Shown here piece by piece: positions 52,702 to 60,924 of a stretch of DNA of 64,000 bases. How positions within the stretch are numbered: position 1 is the first letter of the stretch; every line of letters begins with the position of its first letter. The stretch is from positions 190,077-254,076 of the forward strand of contig JAGNKX010000006.1 of the NCBI GenBank assembly GCA_017999915.1, read 5' to 3'. The notes under the pieces are model-generated. The model saw nothing but the letters and a program-made list of their open reading frames with translations. It was not told the origin of the DNA and made no database searches. Both the position numbers and the translations under genes were made by a program. Source of the stretch: Spirochaetota bacterium (GTDB lineage: Bacteria; Spirochaetota; UBA4802; UBA5550).

Positions 52702-53463
52702 TCAGCCGCCCAGGGGGCAGCGGTTGAACTCAAAGGAAACCTCCTGGAAGAGCGGGGCCAGAAATGCGTTTTGCGCCAGGGTAAGGTACAAGCCTTTCTT
52801 TCCGCCATGTTGTTTTCGATGATTCCTTGCGTGTTCTTCTGACCAGAAGAAGACCGACTTCATTCAGAAATCATCGATGATGCTCGGCGCCTTCAGCCTG
52901 GAGAAATCGACCATGGGGATAAAGAAGACAGGGTCCGACGTTTCGTCTTCCAGGATGAAGCTCAAGTCGCTGTTCATCCGGAACCTGATCTCCCTGCCGC
53001 AGCAGGCGCACTCTGTCCTGATATTGAAGGTAAGGGATTCACCGCGTAAACGTCCTTGCACGAAGGGCGTTGCGACCGCGTCCGTCGCTCAGGCGGCCCC
53101 GATGGACTCCCCGGTGGAAAATTCGACCCGGTGCGGGGTGGGCGCCACGGTCACCGGGTACGCCCACTCGACGTCCCTCCCGCCGGGGCGGAATAAAAAG
53201 AGCTTGCGGCGCTCGAGCTCGTTCATGATCGACACGACATGACTGGCATCCATGCCGAGCCCGCGGGCGACGAAATCGGGACCCATCGGCCGCGCGTATC
53301 CCGGCAGCTCCCGGACCACGAAGTGGTGCACCTTCCGCTGGTCCCCGTCAAGATGGCCGAAGGTCACCCTGTTCTTCGACGCTTCTTTGGACGCCATTAT
53401 CCTGAAGAGGCCCCAGGGGACGGGAACCATGTATCGCCCATGGCCGAACAGAATTCGTTTCAT
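52702..53463 (-). CDS. MerB-like (SaoL-type) organometal lyase with two selenocysteines
   Basis: One frame runs from ATG 53463 (AAGGAG upstream) to TGA 52702, 253 residues, with two in-frame TGA codons at 53091-53089 (residue 125) and 52866-52864 (residue 200). The winged-helix N-terminus and the core match alkylmercury lyase. IGAA-U-ATDAVATPFVQGR aligns with YAW-C96-ALD99-TLIFPALIGR of MerB; TECACCG aligns with its Cys117 region; DDF-U-MKSVFF aligns with SF-C159-CHVHFF, and the end EFNRCP with EFNRHL. Both catalytic cysteines are thus TGA, and Asp99 is kept. Each TGA has a SECIS-like hairpin (see below). The protein likely cleaves a carbon-metal or carbon-metalloid bond. I recall SaoL selenoproteins of a proposed organometal (SAO) system as the closest named group, unchecked. 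The cellular Sec machinery is not in the window. Confidence 0.9.
52834..52851 (-). promoter_or_regulatory. SECIS-like hairpin after the second TGA
   Basis: On the mRNA, UUCUUCU-GGUC-AGAAGAA is a 7-bp stem with loop GGUC; two more pairs (UG/CA-type, beyond a C-C mismatch) extend it. The loop begins at nucleotide 23 counted from U of UGA. E. coli fdhF has GGUC at 22-25, the G and U bases bound by SelB. This is a strong bacterial SECIS match. Confidence 0.88.
53049..53071 (-). promoter_or_regulatory. SECIS-like hairpin after the first TGA
   Basis: On the mRNA AACG-C-CCUU / AAGG-A-CGUU forms eight pairs with one C-A mismatch and the five-base loop CGUGC, which has GU at its second and third positions. 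The loop starts at nucleotide 30 from the U of UGA, inside the 16-37 window usual for bacterial SECIS elements. Confidence 0.75.
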
Positions 53464-53490
53464 GAGATTCTCCTTGATCATTGAATTATG

Positions 53491-53543
53491 TTTAGATACT
53501 AAACAGATAATTATAATTTAGCATCTAAACGGCAAATCGTCAA
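53491..53543 (-). promoter_or_regulatory. Promoter of the MerB-like gene with two MarR-type operators
   Basis: On the minus strand TTGACG (53543-53538), 17-bp spacer, TAAATT (53520-53515). Two palindromes TTTAG-N3-CTAAA lie at 53517-53529 (over the spacer and -10) and 53491-53503 (downstream of the start site), 26 bp apart centre to centre. The 5-3-5 plan equals that of the other MarR site at 14749-14761. The neighbouring MarR protein is the obvious candidate repressor. Confidence 0.72.
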
Positions 53544-53646
53544 GTCACAATCGGAATTTTTTTGGAAATCTTTATGACCGGTGGCTGATAGCCTGATTGC
53601 TCCGTAAGGCCGGGAAATACGCCATTGGCGGATCCGAATGTTTTAA

Positions 53647-54099
53647 TTACGTATGGCCGTTTGTTAATTGTGCTTCTATATAATTCAAAAAATCGCCGAT
53701 GACTTTACGGTCCCGTTCCGGAAGGGAAGTCAAATATGAGTTAAATCGCCTGGATATGCCTTCTTGAATTTTTTTGCATTGCTTATATACGTTTTTGCCT
53801 GGATCGGTTAATATGATCGCCAGGTCATTGTTGTCGGGATTTTTTTTCTTTTTCAGGATCCCTTTCTTGACAAGGCGGGAAATGGTCTGCGATACGGCCC
53901 CCTTGGTCACGCCCAGCTGCCTGACAATGGTGCCGTAGCTTTCTTCTTTCCCATTGGATATCATCAAGATGAGATGTATTTCAGAAGGAAACAATTTTAG
54001 ATCATCGCCGTATGTCAGGACTGTGCTTTTCTCGTTAAAAATTATCTGATTGATGATACGTATAAATTGATCGGTGCTGGCTTCACTATGTTTTGTCAT
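53647..54099 (-). CDS. MarR-family regulator next to the MerB-like gene
   Basis: 150 residues. Winged helix: FPSEIHLILMISNGKEESYG, TIVRQLGVTKGAVSQTISRL with recognition helix and the wing KKKKNPDNNDLAIILTDPGK. The fold and length are those of MarR repressors, which release DNA on binding a small ligand. It is separated from the MerB-like gene by 183 bp that hold the promoter with two dyads, so it probably controls that gene and may sense the metal compound or its product. It has its own promoter (TTGACT-17-AATAAT near 54170). Confidence 0.88.
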   Translation of the reverse strand: MTKHSEASTDQFIRIINQIIFNEKSTVLTYGDDLKLFPSEIHLILMISNGKEESYGTIVRQLGVTKGAVSQTISRLVKKGILKKKKNPDNNDLAIILTDPGKNVYKQCKKIQEGISRRFNSYLTSLPERDRKVIGDFLNYIEAQLTNGHT

Positions 54100-54261
54100 G
54101 GCCGTATAAGGTAAAAGATATAAGAGTATCGCGCATTGTCAGCCTGAATTATTGGACGGGGTTGTCAAAAAGTCAATTAGATTATCATGGGCAGGCACAA
54201 GCGGGTTGTTTGAACGTGCAATGCCGAAGAGTGTAGCATGCGATGATTCCACCACATAGCC

Positions 54262-55266
54262 TCAAGCCTGCGGAAGCCGGTCCTGCGCTATTTTATTGCC
54301 CGCACCGGCCACAGCCGGTATTCCATAGGATTGCATGTGTTCAGCGATACGCTTAATGTTCTGTTCCCAGATCGTCCTTTCCGGGGGGGTGAAGTAATTC
54401 ATCGGATATTCCCTGCCCAGTGACTTGTATTTCTCCACGCCCAGCTGTCTGTAAGGGAGCAGCTGGACCTGCATGACGCGGTTGCCGAGGTCACCCATGA
54501 TAAAATCCGCGGTGGCGCTGATATTTTCATCGCCGTCGTTAAGCCCGGCGATGACCGGAACGCGGATGATGAGGGGCTTGTTCGCCTTCGCCGCTGCCGT
54601 AATATTTTCCAGAATGCGCTCATTGCCGACGCCCGTATATTCCCTGTGCTTTTCCGAATCCATATGCTTGATGTCGGTTATGATCATGTCCGGGAGCGGA
54701 AGGATCTCGCTCACTATCTCTTGTGCGGCGTGAAGGGAGGATTCGACGCAGGTATGGATGCCGCGGCCCCGGCATTCTTTCAGGATCTCGGCCGTGAACC
54801 GCCACTGCGCCAGCGGCTCACCGCCGGAGATCGTCACGCCTCCGCCCGACTTTTTGTAAAAATCGATGTCGGACAGGATAGCCTTCATGACTTCGGGCAC
54901 CGTCATCTTTTTGCCCCACACCGTCAGGGCCCCGGAGGGGCAGGCGTCGGCGCATGCAAGGCACCCGGCGCACTTTTCCCGGTCAATCCCCGTTATGGCG
55001 GTACCGTCGGTCAGGAGCGCGCCCTTTCCTGATTCCGAACACGCCTTGACGCAGTAGCCGCATTGGGCGACGCCGATGCAGCGTTTGGAATAGACGCCCA
55101 CCTCGGGATTCGGTCCCATGCTCTCGGGATTGCTGCACCAGCGGCAGCGCAGGGGGCATCCCTTTAAAAAGATTTCCGTCCGTATGCCGGGCCCGTCATG
55201 AATGGTATACCGCTGTATGTCGAAGACCAATCCCTCGCCGCGGGCGTTTGCGCTTTCGGATTTCAT
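54262..55266 (-). CDS. Glycyl radical enzyme-activating protein (radical SAM)
   Basis: 334 residues from ATG at 55266, 7 bases after GGAAGGAAG. An alternative TTG start at 55293 overlaps the upstream stop. The radical SAM cysteines are in [18 protein letters not shown] (CxxxCxxC). The 2[4Fe-4S] insert typical of this class is [20 protein letters not shown] and [29 protein letters not shown] is the SAM-binding GGE motif. It abstracts hydrogen from the glycine of the partner enzyme to give the glycyl radical. It lies 23 bp downstream of the GRE gene. The extra ferredoxin-like insert matches activases of GD/BSS-type enzymes. Confidence 0.95.
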   Translation of the reverse strand: MKSESANARGEGLVFDIQRYTIHDGPGIRTEIFLKGCPLRCRWCSNPESMGPNPEVGVYSKRCIGVAQCGYCVKACSESGKGALLTDGTAITGIDREKCAGCLACADACPSGALTVWGKKMTVPEVMKAILSDIDFYKKSGGGVTISGGEPLAQWRFTAEILKECRGRGIHTCVESSLHAAQEIVSEILPLPDMIITDIKHMDSEKHREYTGVGNERILENITAAAKANKPLIIRVPVIAGLNDGDENISATADFIMGDLGNRVMQVQLLPYRQLGVEKYKSLGREYPMNYFTPPERTIWEQNIKRIAEHMQSYGIPAVAGAGNKIAQDRLPQA

Positions 55267-55289
55267 AAAGGGCTTCCTTCCCGCGCTTG

Positions 55290-57842
55290 TCAATCGAAGG
55301 AGAGCTCGGTCCTTCCCATGATATCGTACTGCAGGGGCTTTGAGAGTTCCACGAAGATGGCGCTGTATCCGGCGACGCGCACCACCATGTCCCGGTAGTT
55401 TTCCGGGTGCTTCATGGCGTCCTCAAGGGTCTCCCGGCTTATTATGTTGAACTGGCAGTGCATCCCCTTCCGGTCGAAGTAGGATTCTATCAGGGAGATG
55501 AAATTATCCCTGCCGGAATCTCCCGATACGGCCGAAGGCGAGAACTTCATGTTGAGCAGCGTGCCGTTCCCCGCCCGTATGTGATCGAGCTTCGCCACCG
55601 ATTTGATCATCGCCGTGGGACCGCTTACGTCGTGGGACCTGATCTGGGTGTGGACGGCGCCGAGGCAGTCCGAGACAGGCTCAAGGGCCTTGCGTCCTTC
55701 CGGCGAGGCCCATTGCACCAGCCCGAGGGCGACATTGGCGGAAACCGAGTAGACCCCCGGAAGGTATATCCCGCCCCGCGCGTTGGGCCTGTTCTCGACA
55801 TGCTTGCAGTAGGTGTCCGAAGCGAATCGCGCCAGGCTGTCCGCGTAGTCGTCGTCGTTCCCGTAATGATGGACCCTGTCGCTGTTCACCAGCGCGTAGA
55901 GCGGCTCGTTGCCCGTCCAGTTCTGCTCGCAGGCGTCGAGGAGCTTCCTGCCGCTGACCTTCTTCTCGTCAAAAACGAGCTGCTTGATGGTCGACAATCC
56001 GTCCGCCACGGCGCCGACTCCCACGGCCTGGGGCCCGGTGAAATTATAATGCGCTCCCCCCGCCGTGACATCCACGCCCCGGTCGATGCAGTCGTCCATC
56101 AGCGCCGAGAGGTAGGGAAGGGGCTTCAATTCCCGGTGCGCCCCGTCCATGATCTCGATGCCGGCGATCATCAGGTCGACCCAGTATTTCATCTGTTTAT
56201 CATATGACTCGAGCACCTGGTCAAACGAGGTGAAATCCGCGAGGCTCCCGGTTTCCGGTCCCAGGCGCTTTCCCGCGCCGCCGCACCGGTCCCAGCGCAT
56301 GCAGTGGGAGCCGCAGCCGATGCAGCGGCCGTCGTTGATCGCCAGCTCCAGGACCTTGGCTATGCTGAAATAGGCGGCGTCGTGCCAGCCGTATTCCCTG
56401 CCGCCGGCGTCGATCTCGACGCACCCGACCACGTGGTAATTCCTGGAATCCTCAAGGGTCCTGCCCGCCCGCAGAGAAGCCGGTATGGCGGCCTGGTCGT
56501 TGAAAATCTTGGGCTGGCCCGTGCCGATGCGTATGACGTTGGCGGTTTTTACCTTCAGCTCCCGCGGCGTGTTCTCGTGCCACCGCACCGCCAGCCAGGG
56601 AGTGCCCCACCGGGTATGGGCAAGGGCGTCAAGGCACATGTAGGTCAGGTCGTTGGTGGCGTCCTTTCCTTCCCTGTCGACGCCGCCGATCGTCAGCGAA
56701 TCCCCGCCCATTCCCCTGCCAGAATTGGCTATGACGGTCATCCTGTCGCGGAGCTTCGTCCACCAGATGTCCTTCATGTAGAGTATCTCGATCAGCTCCT
56801 GTATCCATTCCCGGGTCGCCGCGCCGGACCTGGTGTCGGCGTCGTAGAACGGGAGCATGTACTGGTCGAAGCGGCCGAAGGAAACGGAATGGCCGTTCGT
56901 TTCGATGAGTGTTATGGTCGTGGCCATGAACATCAGCTGAAGGACCTCCCAGAAGGTGCGCGGACTGTTCTCCGATACCCATTCGCAATTGTCCGCGATT
57001 TTAGGAAGAAGCTTCCGCCACTCCGGGTCCTTTTCCTTTTTCGCCAGGCTCCGGGCGAGGGCGGCGTAGCGCCGCAGGTAATCGCTCGCGGCGTCCAGGA
57101 CTATCAGCTCGGCCTCGTAAAAGTCGCGCTTGCCGCTGTTCCCGGGATCGTTCGCGTCCAGCTCCTCCATCTTCTTCCTGGCCGCTTCCTTGAGGCCGCC
57201 GTATCCCAGGGCGAAGAGCTTTTCATAGTTCAGCTGGAGATGGCCGATGCCGGCGAACATGTAAAGGTTCAGGAGGAAGAGGTTGCGCTCCAGGTTGCTT
57301 CCCTTCTTCTCGTCGTCGGTCATGCGGGACGCTATGGCTTCATCGATGCTTTTGCCCTTCCAGAAGCTTTCGATTCCGAAGAGCTTTTTCCTGGATTCTT
57401 TGGTCATGTAATATTCGTCATGGAGCCTCTTGTCCCAGGGGTGATTCTTCATCTCGTCGACGATCCAGCCATAGGAATGCTCGGGAAAGATGGGGGCTGA
57501 TTTCATCGGCGCCGCCATCTCGCCGACGATGAGCTCGTCGGGAAGGATGCGTATGGTGACGTTGCGGAGCACGTGGGCCAGGGCGTGGGCGCACTTGAGT
57601 ATCTGCGGGGAGCCGCGATATTTTTCATAGGCCTCGGTCACAAGGCAGGCCCGTTCATGGTCGACGGTGAATTTGCTGTCCAGTATGAACCTGCGGAACC
57701 GGTTCACGCGGGGAAAGGGCGAATGGGAGTCACCCATGGCGTTGGCCCCCACTCCCCAGTCCCTGTCGGTCGGTTCCACGGGCAGGGGCCTTATCGCCGG
57801 CTCCGCCATTTTTTTTGCCGATTGTGCCATTGCGGTTTGCAT
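55290..57842 (-). CDS. Glycyl radical enzyme of unassigned substrate
   Basis: 850 residues with GAGGAGG before the ATG. Active site: thiyl Cys474 and Glu476 in [20 protein letters not shown]; glycyl radical Gly825 in [10 protein letters not shown]. Length and GCVE motif fit the PFL2-type family (diol dehydratases, C-S and C-N lyases, arylacetate decarboxylases), but the residue after GCVE is Ile, not the Pro common in diol dehydratases and choline lyase. An unusual cysteine-rich insert follows at 507-520 ([15 protein letters not shown]). The neighbours are an SCP2-type carrier and a TetR repressor, pointing to a hydrophobic substrate. It requires strict anoxia. The reaction remains unknown. 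Confidence 0.93.
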   Translation of the reverse strand: MQTAMAQSAKKMAEPAIRPLPVEPTDRDWGVGANAMGDSHSPFPRVNRFRRFILDSKFTVDHERACLVTEAYEKYRGSPQILKCAHALAHVLRNVTIRILPDELIVGEMAAPMKSAPIFPEHSYGWIVDEMKNHPWDKRLHDEYYMTKESRKKLFGIESFWKGKSIDEAIASRMTDDEKKGSNLERNLFLLNLYMFAGIGHLQLNYEKLFALGYGGLKEAARKKMEELDANDPGNSGKRDFYEAELIVLDAASDYLRRYAALARSLAKKEKDPEWRKLLPKIADNCEWVSENSPRTFWEVLQLMFMATTITLIETNGHSVSFGRFDQYMLPFYDADTRSGAATREWIQELIEILYMKDIWWTKLRDRMTVIANSGRGMGGDSLTIGGVDREGKDATNDLTYMCLDALAHTRWGTPWLAVRWHENTPRELKVKTANVIRIGTGQPKIFNDQAAIPASLRAGRTLEDSRNYHVVGCVEIDAGGREYGWHDAAYFSIAKVLELAINDGRCIGCGSHCMRWDRCGGAGKRLGPETGSLADFTSFDQVLESYDKQMKYWVDLMIAGIEIMDGAHRELKPLPYLSALMDDCIDRGVDVTAGGAHYNFTGPQAVGVGAVADGLSTIKQLVFDEKKVSGRKLLDACEQNWTGNEPLYALVNSDRVHHYGNDDDYADSLARFASDTYCKHVENRPNARGGIYLPGVYSVSANVALGLVQWASPEGRKALEPVSDCLGAVHTQIRSHDVSGPTAMIKSVAKLDHIRAGNGTLLNMKFSPSAVSGDSGRDNFISLIESYFDRKGMHCQFNIISRETLEDAMKHPENYRDMVVRVAGYSAIFVELSKPLQYDIMGRTELSFD

Positions 57843-57906
57843 AACGTTCCTCCTCTCGTACGATAGAGCCGTTTCATTTCACGGGCTCGTATTGCGGATG
57901 ATTCCC

Positions 57907-58275
57907 TTAACCCTCCTGCGCGGACATCTTCCCCAGGGCGGTCAGGAACCATATGAACTCCTTGTAGTTTCCTTCGGACTGCAGCTTTTTCTCCGTCAGC
58001 GCGGCTATGATCGCCTCGTCGTCCCCGGACGACATGACGCTGAAGGCGGTGCCGCCGTCGCACCACACGAAGGCCGCGTCGGCCGGGGCCGAATCCATTG
58101 CCGACGTGTGAACCCGGCCGTCCTGTATGATAAAGGTTTTACCCTGCCTGCCGTCGGCAGTCTTCATTACTATCCTGACGTTCTTTCCTTTAATAAAATT
58201 CCGGAAGGCATTGTTGTTTTTCGCCGCTTTCTTCATTTTCTGTCCCACTATGAACAGCAGTAGTTTGAATTTCAT
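57907..58275 (-). CDS. SCP2 sterol-binding-like protein
   Basis: 122 residues. The family pattern is seen: AFRNFIKGKNVRIVMKTADG, KTFIIQDGRVH, AAFVWCDGGTAFSVMSSGDD and KLQSEGNYKEFIWFL, matching SCP2 (PF02036) with a hydrophobic cavity for lipids or acyl groups. In bacteria these are often single-domain carriers. It is the first gene of the operon with the glycyl radical enzyme, 64 bp before it, so it may present or protect a hydrophobic substrate or product. That link is inference. Confidence 0.78.
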   Translation of the reverse strand: MKFKLLLFIVGQKMKKAAKNNNAFRNFIKGKNVRIVMKTADGRQGKTFIIQDGRVHTSAMDSAPADAAFVWCDGGTAFSVMSSGDDEAIIAALTEKKLQSEGNYKEFIWFLTALGKMSAQEG

Positions 58276-58312
58276 GGGATGCCATCCTCATATTTATTAT
58301 ATTGACAAATTC

Positions 58313-58359
58313 ATGTTACTATGATATTAAATACGGTGTTATTATTAAATGTAACAGTG
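58313..58359. promoter_or_regulatory. Divergent control region of the GRE operon and TetR gene
   Basis: TGTTAC near 58313 and GTAACA near 58350 form an inverted repeat, in the 236 bp between the SCP2 and TetR genes. On the minus strand TTGACA-16-TACATT (near 58371-58345) is a plausible promoter for the SCP2-GRE operon, overlapping the right arm. This is a candidate TetR operator. Confidence 0.4.
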
Positions 58360-58511
58360 TATCAATTATTGTCAATACTAATATACGAAAAACCGGTATT
58401 TTTATTGATATATAAGTTTTTTAATTAAATAAATAAACAATTTATGATGTATGTGTGATAATTTCTCTACACAGTAACATCATTGGTGTTTGAGTTGGAA
58501 TAATAATCGAT

Positions 58512-59174
58512 ATGGCAAACAAGACACGATCGCCGGAAATCATAAATTTTCAAAAACAGCAGATGAGCAAGGCAGCCCTGGAAATCATCGTCAAGGAAGG
58601 CTACAACAACCTCAGCATTCGAAAACTGTCGAACAAGCTCGGGATTTCGCCGACCACCATTTACAATTACTTCAAGAACCGCGAAGAAATCTATATTTAC
58701 GTGCTGAATAACGGGTTCGAGATGCTCTACGAGGAGTTGAAAAAATCCTACGCTCCCGCGGCGGACCCCGTGGATAAGCTCCGCGCGCTGAGCAGGGCCT
58801 TTTTTTCATTCTCCACCCGCGAGCGCGAGCTTGCCTATATCATGCTCATACTGGATACTCCCAAGTATTACGACTACCTGGAAACGGAATATGAGCCGTT
58901 CATGAGGATCGAGCTGTCAAACGCCCTCAAGTGCAGGGATGAGGTCATAAAGATAATCTCGGAAATATCGGACAGGTACCCGGCGCTCCCGAAGGACGAG
59001 GTGGCGTTCCGCACCTACAGTATCATCGCCAAGCTGGTCGGCCTTATCACGACATGCAACAACAACCTGATCAAATACCTGATTGACGAGAGCGAGGGAG
59101 CCATTGAAAGGATGCTCGACGATATCATGGGTCCCTTCGAGGCCGTCAGGGAGCGAAGGCATTCGGGATCTTAG
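58512..59174 (+). CDS. TetR-family regulator of the glycyl radical enzyme operon
   Basis: 220 residues. The DNA-binding domain is ALEIIVKEGYNNLSIRKLSNKLGISPTTIY then NYFKNREEIYIYVL, a regular TetR helix-turn-helix. The C-terminal ligand domain is alpha-helical (FSFSTRERELAYIMLILDTP). It is divergent from SCP2-GRE-activase with 236 bp between the starts, so it likely represses that operon and itself. A hairpin follows. The ligand may be the enzyme's substrate, which would be worth knowing because the enzyme is unassigned. Confidence 0.88.
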   Translation: MANKTRSPEIINFQKQQMSKAALEIIVKEGYNNLSIRKLSNKLGISPTTIYNYFKNREEIYIYVLNNGFEMLYEELKKSYAPAADPVDKLRALSRAFFSFSTRERELAYIMLILDTPKYYDYLETEYEPFMRIELSNALKCRDEVIKIISEISDRYPALPKDEVAFRTYSIIAKLVGLITTCNNNLIKYLIDESEGAIERMLDDIMGPFEAVRERRHSGS

Positions 59175-59185
59175 CTTCCGAATGC
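59159..59185. terminator. Hairpin between convergent TetR and methyltransferase genes
   Basis: GCATTCGG (59159-59166) pairs with CCGAATGC (59178-59185), with the TetR stop codon in the loop. No clear T-tract, so confidence as a terminator is moderate. Confidence 0.45.
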
Positions 59186-59253
59186 CGATGTCCAAACACT
59201 ACAGGGGTGCGGATTTCAGGGCTGCGGTATATCCCTTCTCAATTCAAATGATT

Positions 59254-59814
59254 TTAAACGGGGGTGCATACAAGCCAGTCCTTGGCTTCTTCGCTGATGT
59301 TCCACAATTTGGATTCGTTGATTTTCCGCTTTGATTCCTGCCGCGGCTGGTGGCCGTCCTCGATTATAAGCCTGCCGTTCTTTTTCAGCATTCTGTGCAG
59401 TTCTTTAAGAAGAATATCCGGGTGCTTTACCATGTGAAACATGTCAAGGGCGTATATCACATCGGCGGAATTGTCAGCGATATCGCACTTGTAATCATGC
59501 ACCAGCACGGGCTTCACGTTCGCCAGGCTGTATCTGGCGATCTTTTTCTCGATTGCCCGCATCGCAAGCTCATGAATATCGGCGGCATAGACTTTTCCCC
59601 CGGCGCCCGCCAGCCTGGAAGCTTCTTTTATGTAATTCCCGGGGCCGCATCCGAAATCTATGACCGTATCGCCCGGCCTGATGCCGAATTTTTTAAGCTT
59701 TCTTTCGGGGGAACCGAATAAGCCCCAGATAAAGAACAGGAAGGACATGCCCCTGAAGGCGATATCCGGTATCCTGTCCATGTTGCTTCCCGATAATTTT
59801 TCTTTAACAGACAT
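59254..59814 (-). CDS. SAM-dependent methyltransferase (class I)
   Basis: 186 residues, AAAGGAG before the ATG. Motif I is DTVIDFGCGPGNYIKEASRL, then YAADIHELAMRAIEKKI, a DIADNSADVIYALDMFHMV segment (motif post II/III) and LKELHRMLKKNGRLIIEDGH. It resembles ubiquinone/menaquinone-type or small-molecule methyltransferases. The substrate is unknown. It is divergent from a TetR gene (60078) across three operator copies, so it is likely the TetR target. Confidence 0.82.
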   Translation of the reverse strand: MSVKEKLSGSNMDRIPDIAFRGMSFLFFIWGLFGSPERKLKKFGIRPGDTVIDFGCGPGNYIKEASRLAGAGGKVYAADIHELAMRAIEKKIARYSLANVKPVLVHDYKCDIADNSADVIYALDMFHMVKHPDILLKELHRMLKKNGRLIIEDGHQPRQESKRKINESKLWNISEEAKDWLVCTPV

Positions 59815-59957
59815 TGTTTTGCTCCTTTTATGTTGTATGGTACTGTATTCTTCAGCTCAGTGAGAATTTCTATTCAAGGATTTAATCAAGTTCCCGGAGG
59901 TGAAAGAATCGCCATGGCCGGGATAAAAATTCACGGCGCCCGCCTTCAATAATGCGC

Positions 59958-60033
59958 TGAACTAAAGCTCATGTTATATTAAATAATATGAACTTTAGTT
60001 CACAAAGTCAAGGAAAAAATGAACTTAAGTTCA
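59958..60033. promoter_or_regulatory. Three phased TGAACT-type operators
   Basis: TGAACTAAAGCTCA (59958-59971), TGAACTTTAGTTCA (59989-60002) and TGAACTTAAGTTCA (60020-60033). The last two are perfect palindromes, the first has one mismatch. Start-to-start spacing is exactly 31 bp in both intervals, about three helical turns, so bound dimers would align on one DNA face. They lie between the divergent methyltransferase and TetR genes. Confidence 0.85.
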
Positions 60034-60041
60034 CATTTTTC

Positions 60042-60069
60042 TTGACGGGGAACGCGCGCCGGTTATATC
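60042..60069 (+). promoter_or_regulatory. Promoter of the 60078 TetR gene, leaderless
   Basis: TTGACG (60042-60047), 16-bp spacer, TATATC (60064-60069), next to the third operator. The -10 box ends 8 bases before the ATG at 60078 and no ribosome site is visible, so the transcript is nearly or fully leaderless, as for the MarR gene at 14777. Confidence 0.55.
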
Positions 60070-60077
60070 TTGAAAAC

Positions 60078-60695
60078 ATGGATAATAACAGTAAAACGCG
60101 CATACCGCGGCAGGAAAGAGGCAAAGAGACGAAAGAGCGTATATTGAATGCCGGGCGGAAGCTTTTTTCCGAAAAGGGGTTTTACAAGACCAATTCAAAG
60201 GAGATCGCCAGGGAGGCGGGCGTTTCGATCGGGGCGTTCTATGTATACTTCAAGGATAAAAAAGGCCTTTTCAAAGAGCTGCTGATCGATTATCACAGGA
60301 AAATAAAACATGTTCTGACCACCATTGACATAGAAAGTTTTATCCAGGCTGACGCAAGGAAGGATTTTTTGAGGTACCTGGTCGATAAATTGATCGAATC
60401 CCATGATATTTATCCCAGGTTTCATCAGGAAGTTCACGCGATGGCCCAATCCGACCCTGAATTTTCACAGATAATGGAAATGTCAAAAACGGAATCACTC
60501 AGGGTCACGAAGTCAATACTGTCCACATGGAAAGATCAATTACGCGTAAAAAACATTGACGCTGCCGCCGTTGTGGTGCAGACGTCGACCGAGGAAATCG
60601 TTCACGCCGTATTGTTTTCCTCCAATAAAGTTCAGGTGAAAAAAATTATTGAAGAGCTCACTGACATGCTGTATTGTTATCTGTTTCGGGAATAA
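60078..60695 (+). CDS. TetR-family regulator with triple operator
   Basis: 205 residues from ATG at 60078; the 59988 start would run through the operators. Helix-turn-helix: RILNAGRKLFSEKGFYKTNSKEI then AREAGVSIGAFYVYFKDKKG. The alpha-helical ligand domain includes FHQEVHAMAQSDPEFSQIME. It is divergent from the methyltransferase gene and probably binds the three TGAACTWWAGTTCA-type sites between them, repressing both. Its inducer is unknown. Confidence 0.88.
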   Translation: MDNNSKTRIPRQERGKETKERILNAGRKLFSEKGFYKTNSKEIAREAGVSIGAFYVYFKDKKGLFKELLIDYHRKIKHVLTTIDIESFIQADARKDFLRYLVDKLIESHDIYPRFHQEVHAMAQSDPEFSQIMEMSKTESLRVTKSILSTWKDQLRVKNIDAAAVVVQTSTEEIVHAVLFSSNKVQVKKIIEELTDMLYCYLFRE

Positions 60696-60877
60696 ACAGT
60701 GTGATCCTCCCTTCATGCCCTGGTTGGATTGAAGAACCTCCGCTACCTTCCGGATTTGCCCCACCCCACAATTTTTTAACCCATCAGGCGCGCAGTTCAT
60801 CGCTATAAGCGGTTTAAGAGCGCTGTAATAACTATATCTTTTATTAAAAGGAGTTGACAGAATTCAATATAAAGACA

Positions 60878-60907
60878 GTATGACTAATAGAGTAAATATA
60901 GTCATAC
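60878..60907 (+). promoter_or_regulatory. Inverted repeat, candidate operator of the third TetR
   Basis: GTATGACTA (60878-60886) and TAGTCATAC (60899-60907), perfect 9-bp arms 12 bp apart, between a TTGACA at 60854 and the TetR ATG at 60925. It suits autoregulation of the TetR-ABC operon. Confidence 0.6.
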
Positions 60908-60924
60908 ATATACAGGAGAGGTTG

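Noticed and set aside
52702-52704. A third selenocysteine at the end of the MerB-like frame
   Set aside because: MerB homologues end near this point, and I see no convincing hairpin after it. The downstream gene has its own ribosome site and ATG.
52864-53481. Two separate short ORFs or a pseudogene (53089-53481 and 52864-53061)
   Set aside because: Both are in the same frame as each other and as 52702-52863, and the joined protein aligns with MerB including the residues flanking each TGA. SECIS-like hairpins follow both, so selenocysteine is the better explanation.
56304-57500. 398-residue plus-strand ORF opposite the glycyl radical enzyme
   Set aside because: Shadow frame of the GRE, which shows intact catalytic Cys and Gly motifs.
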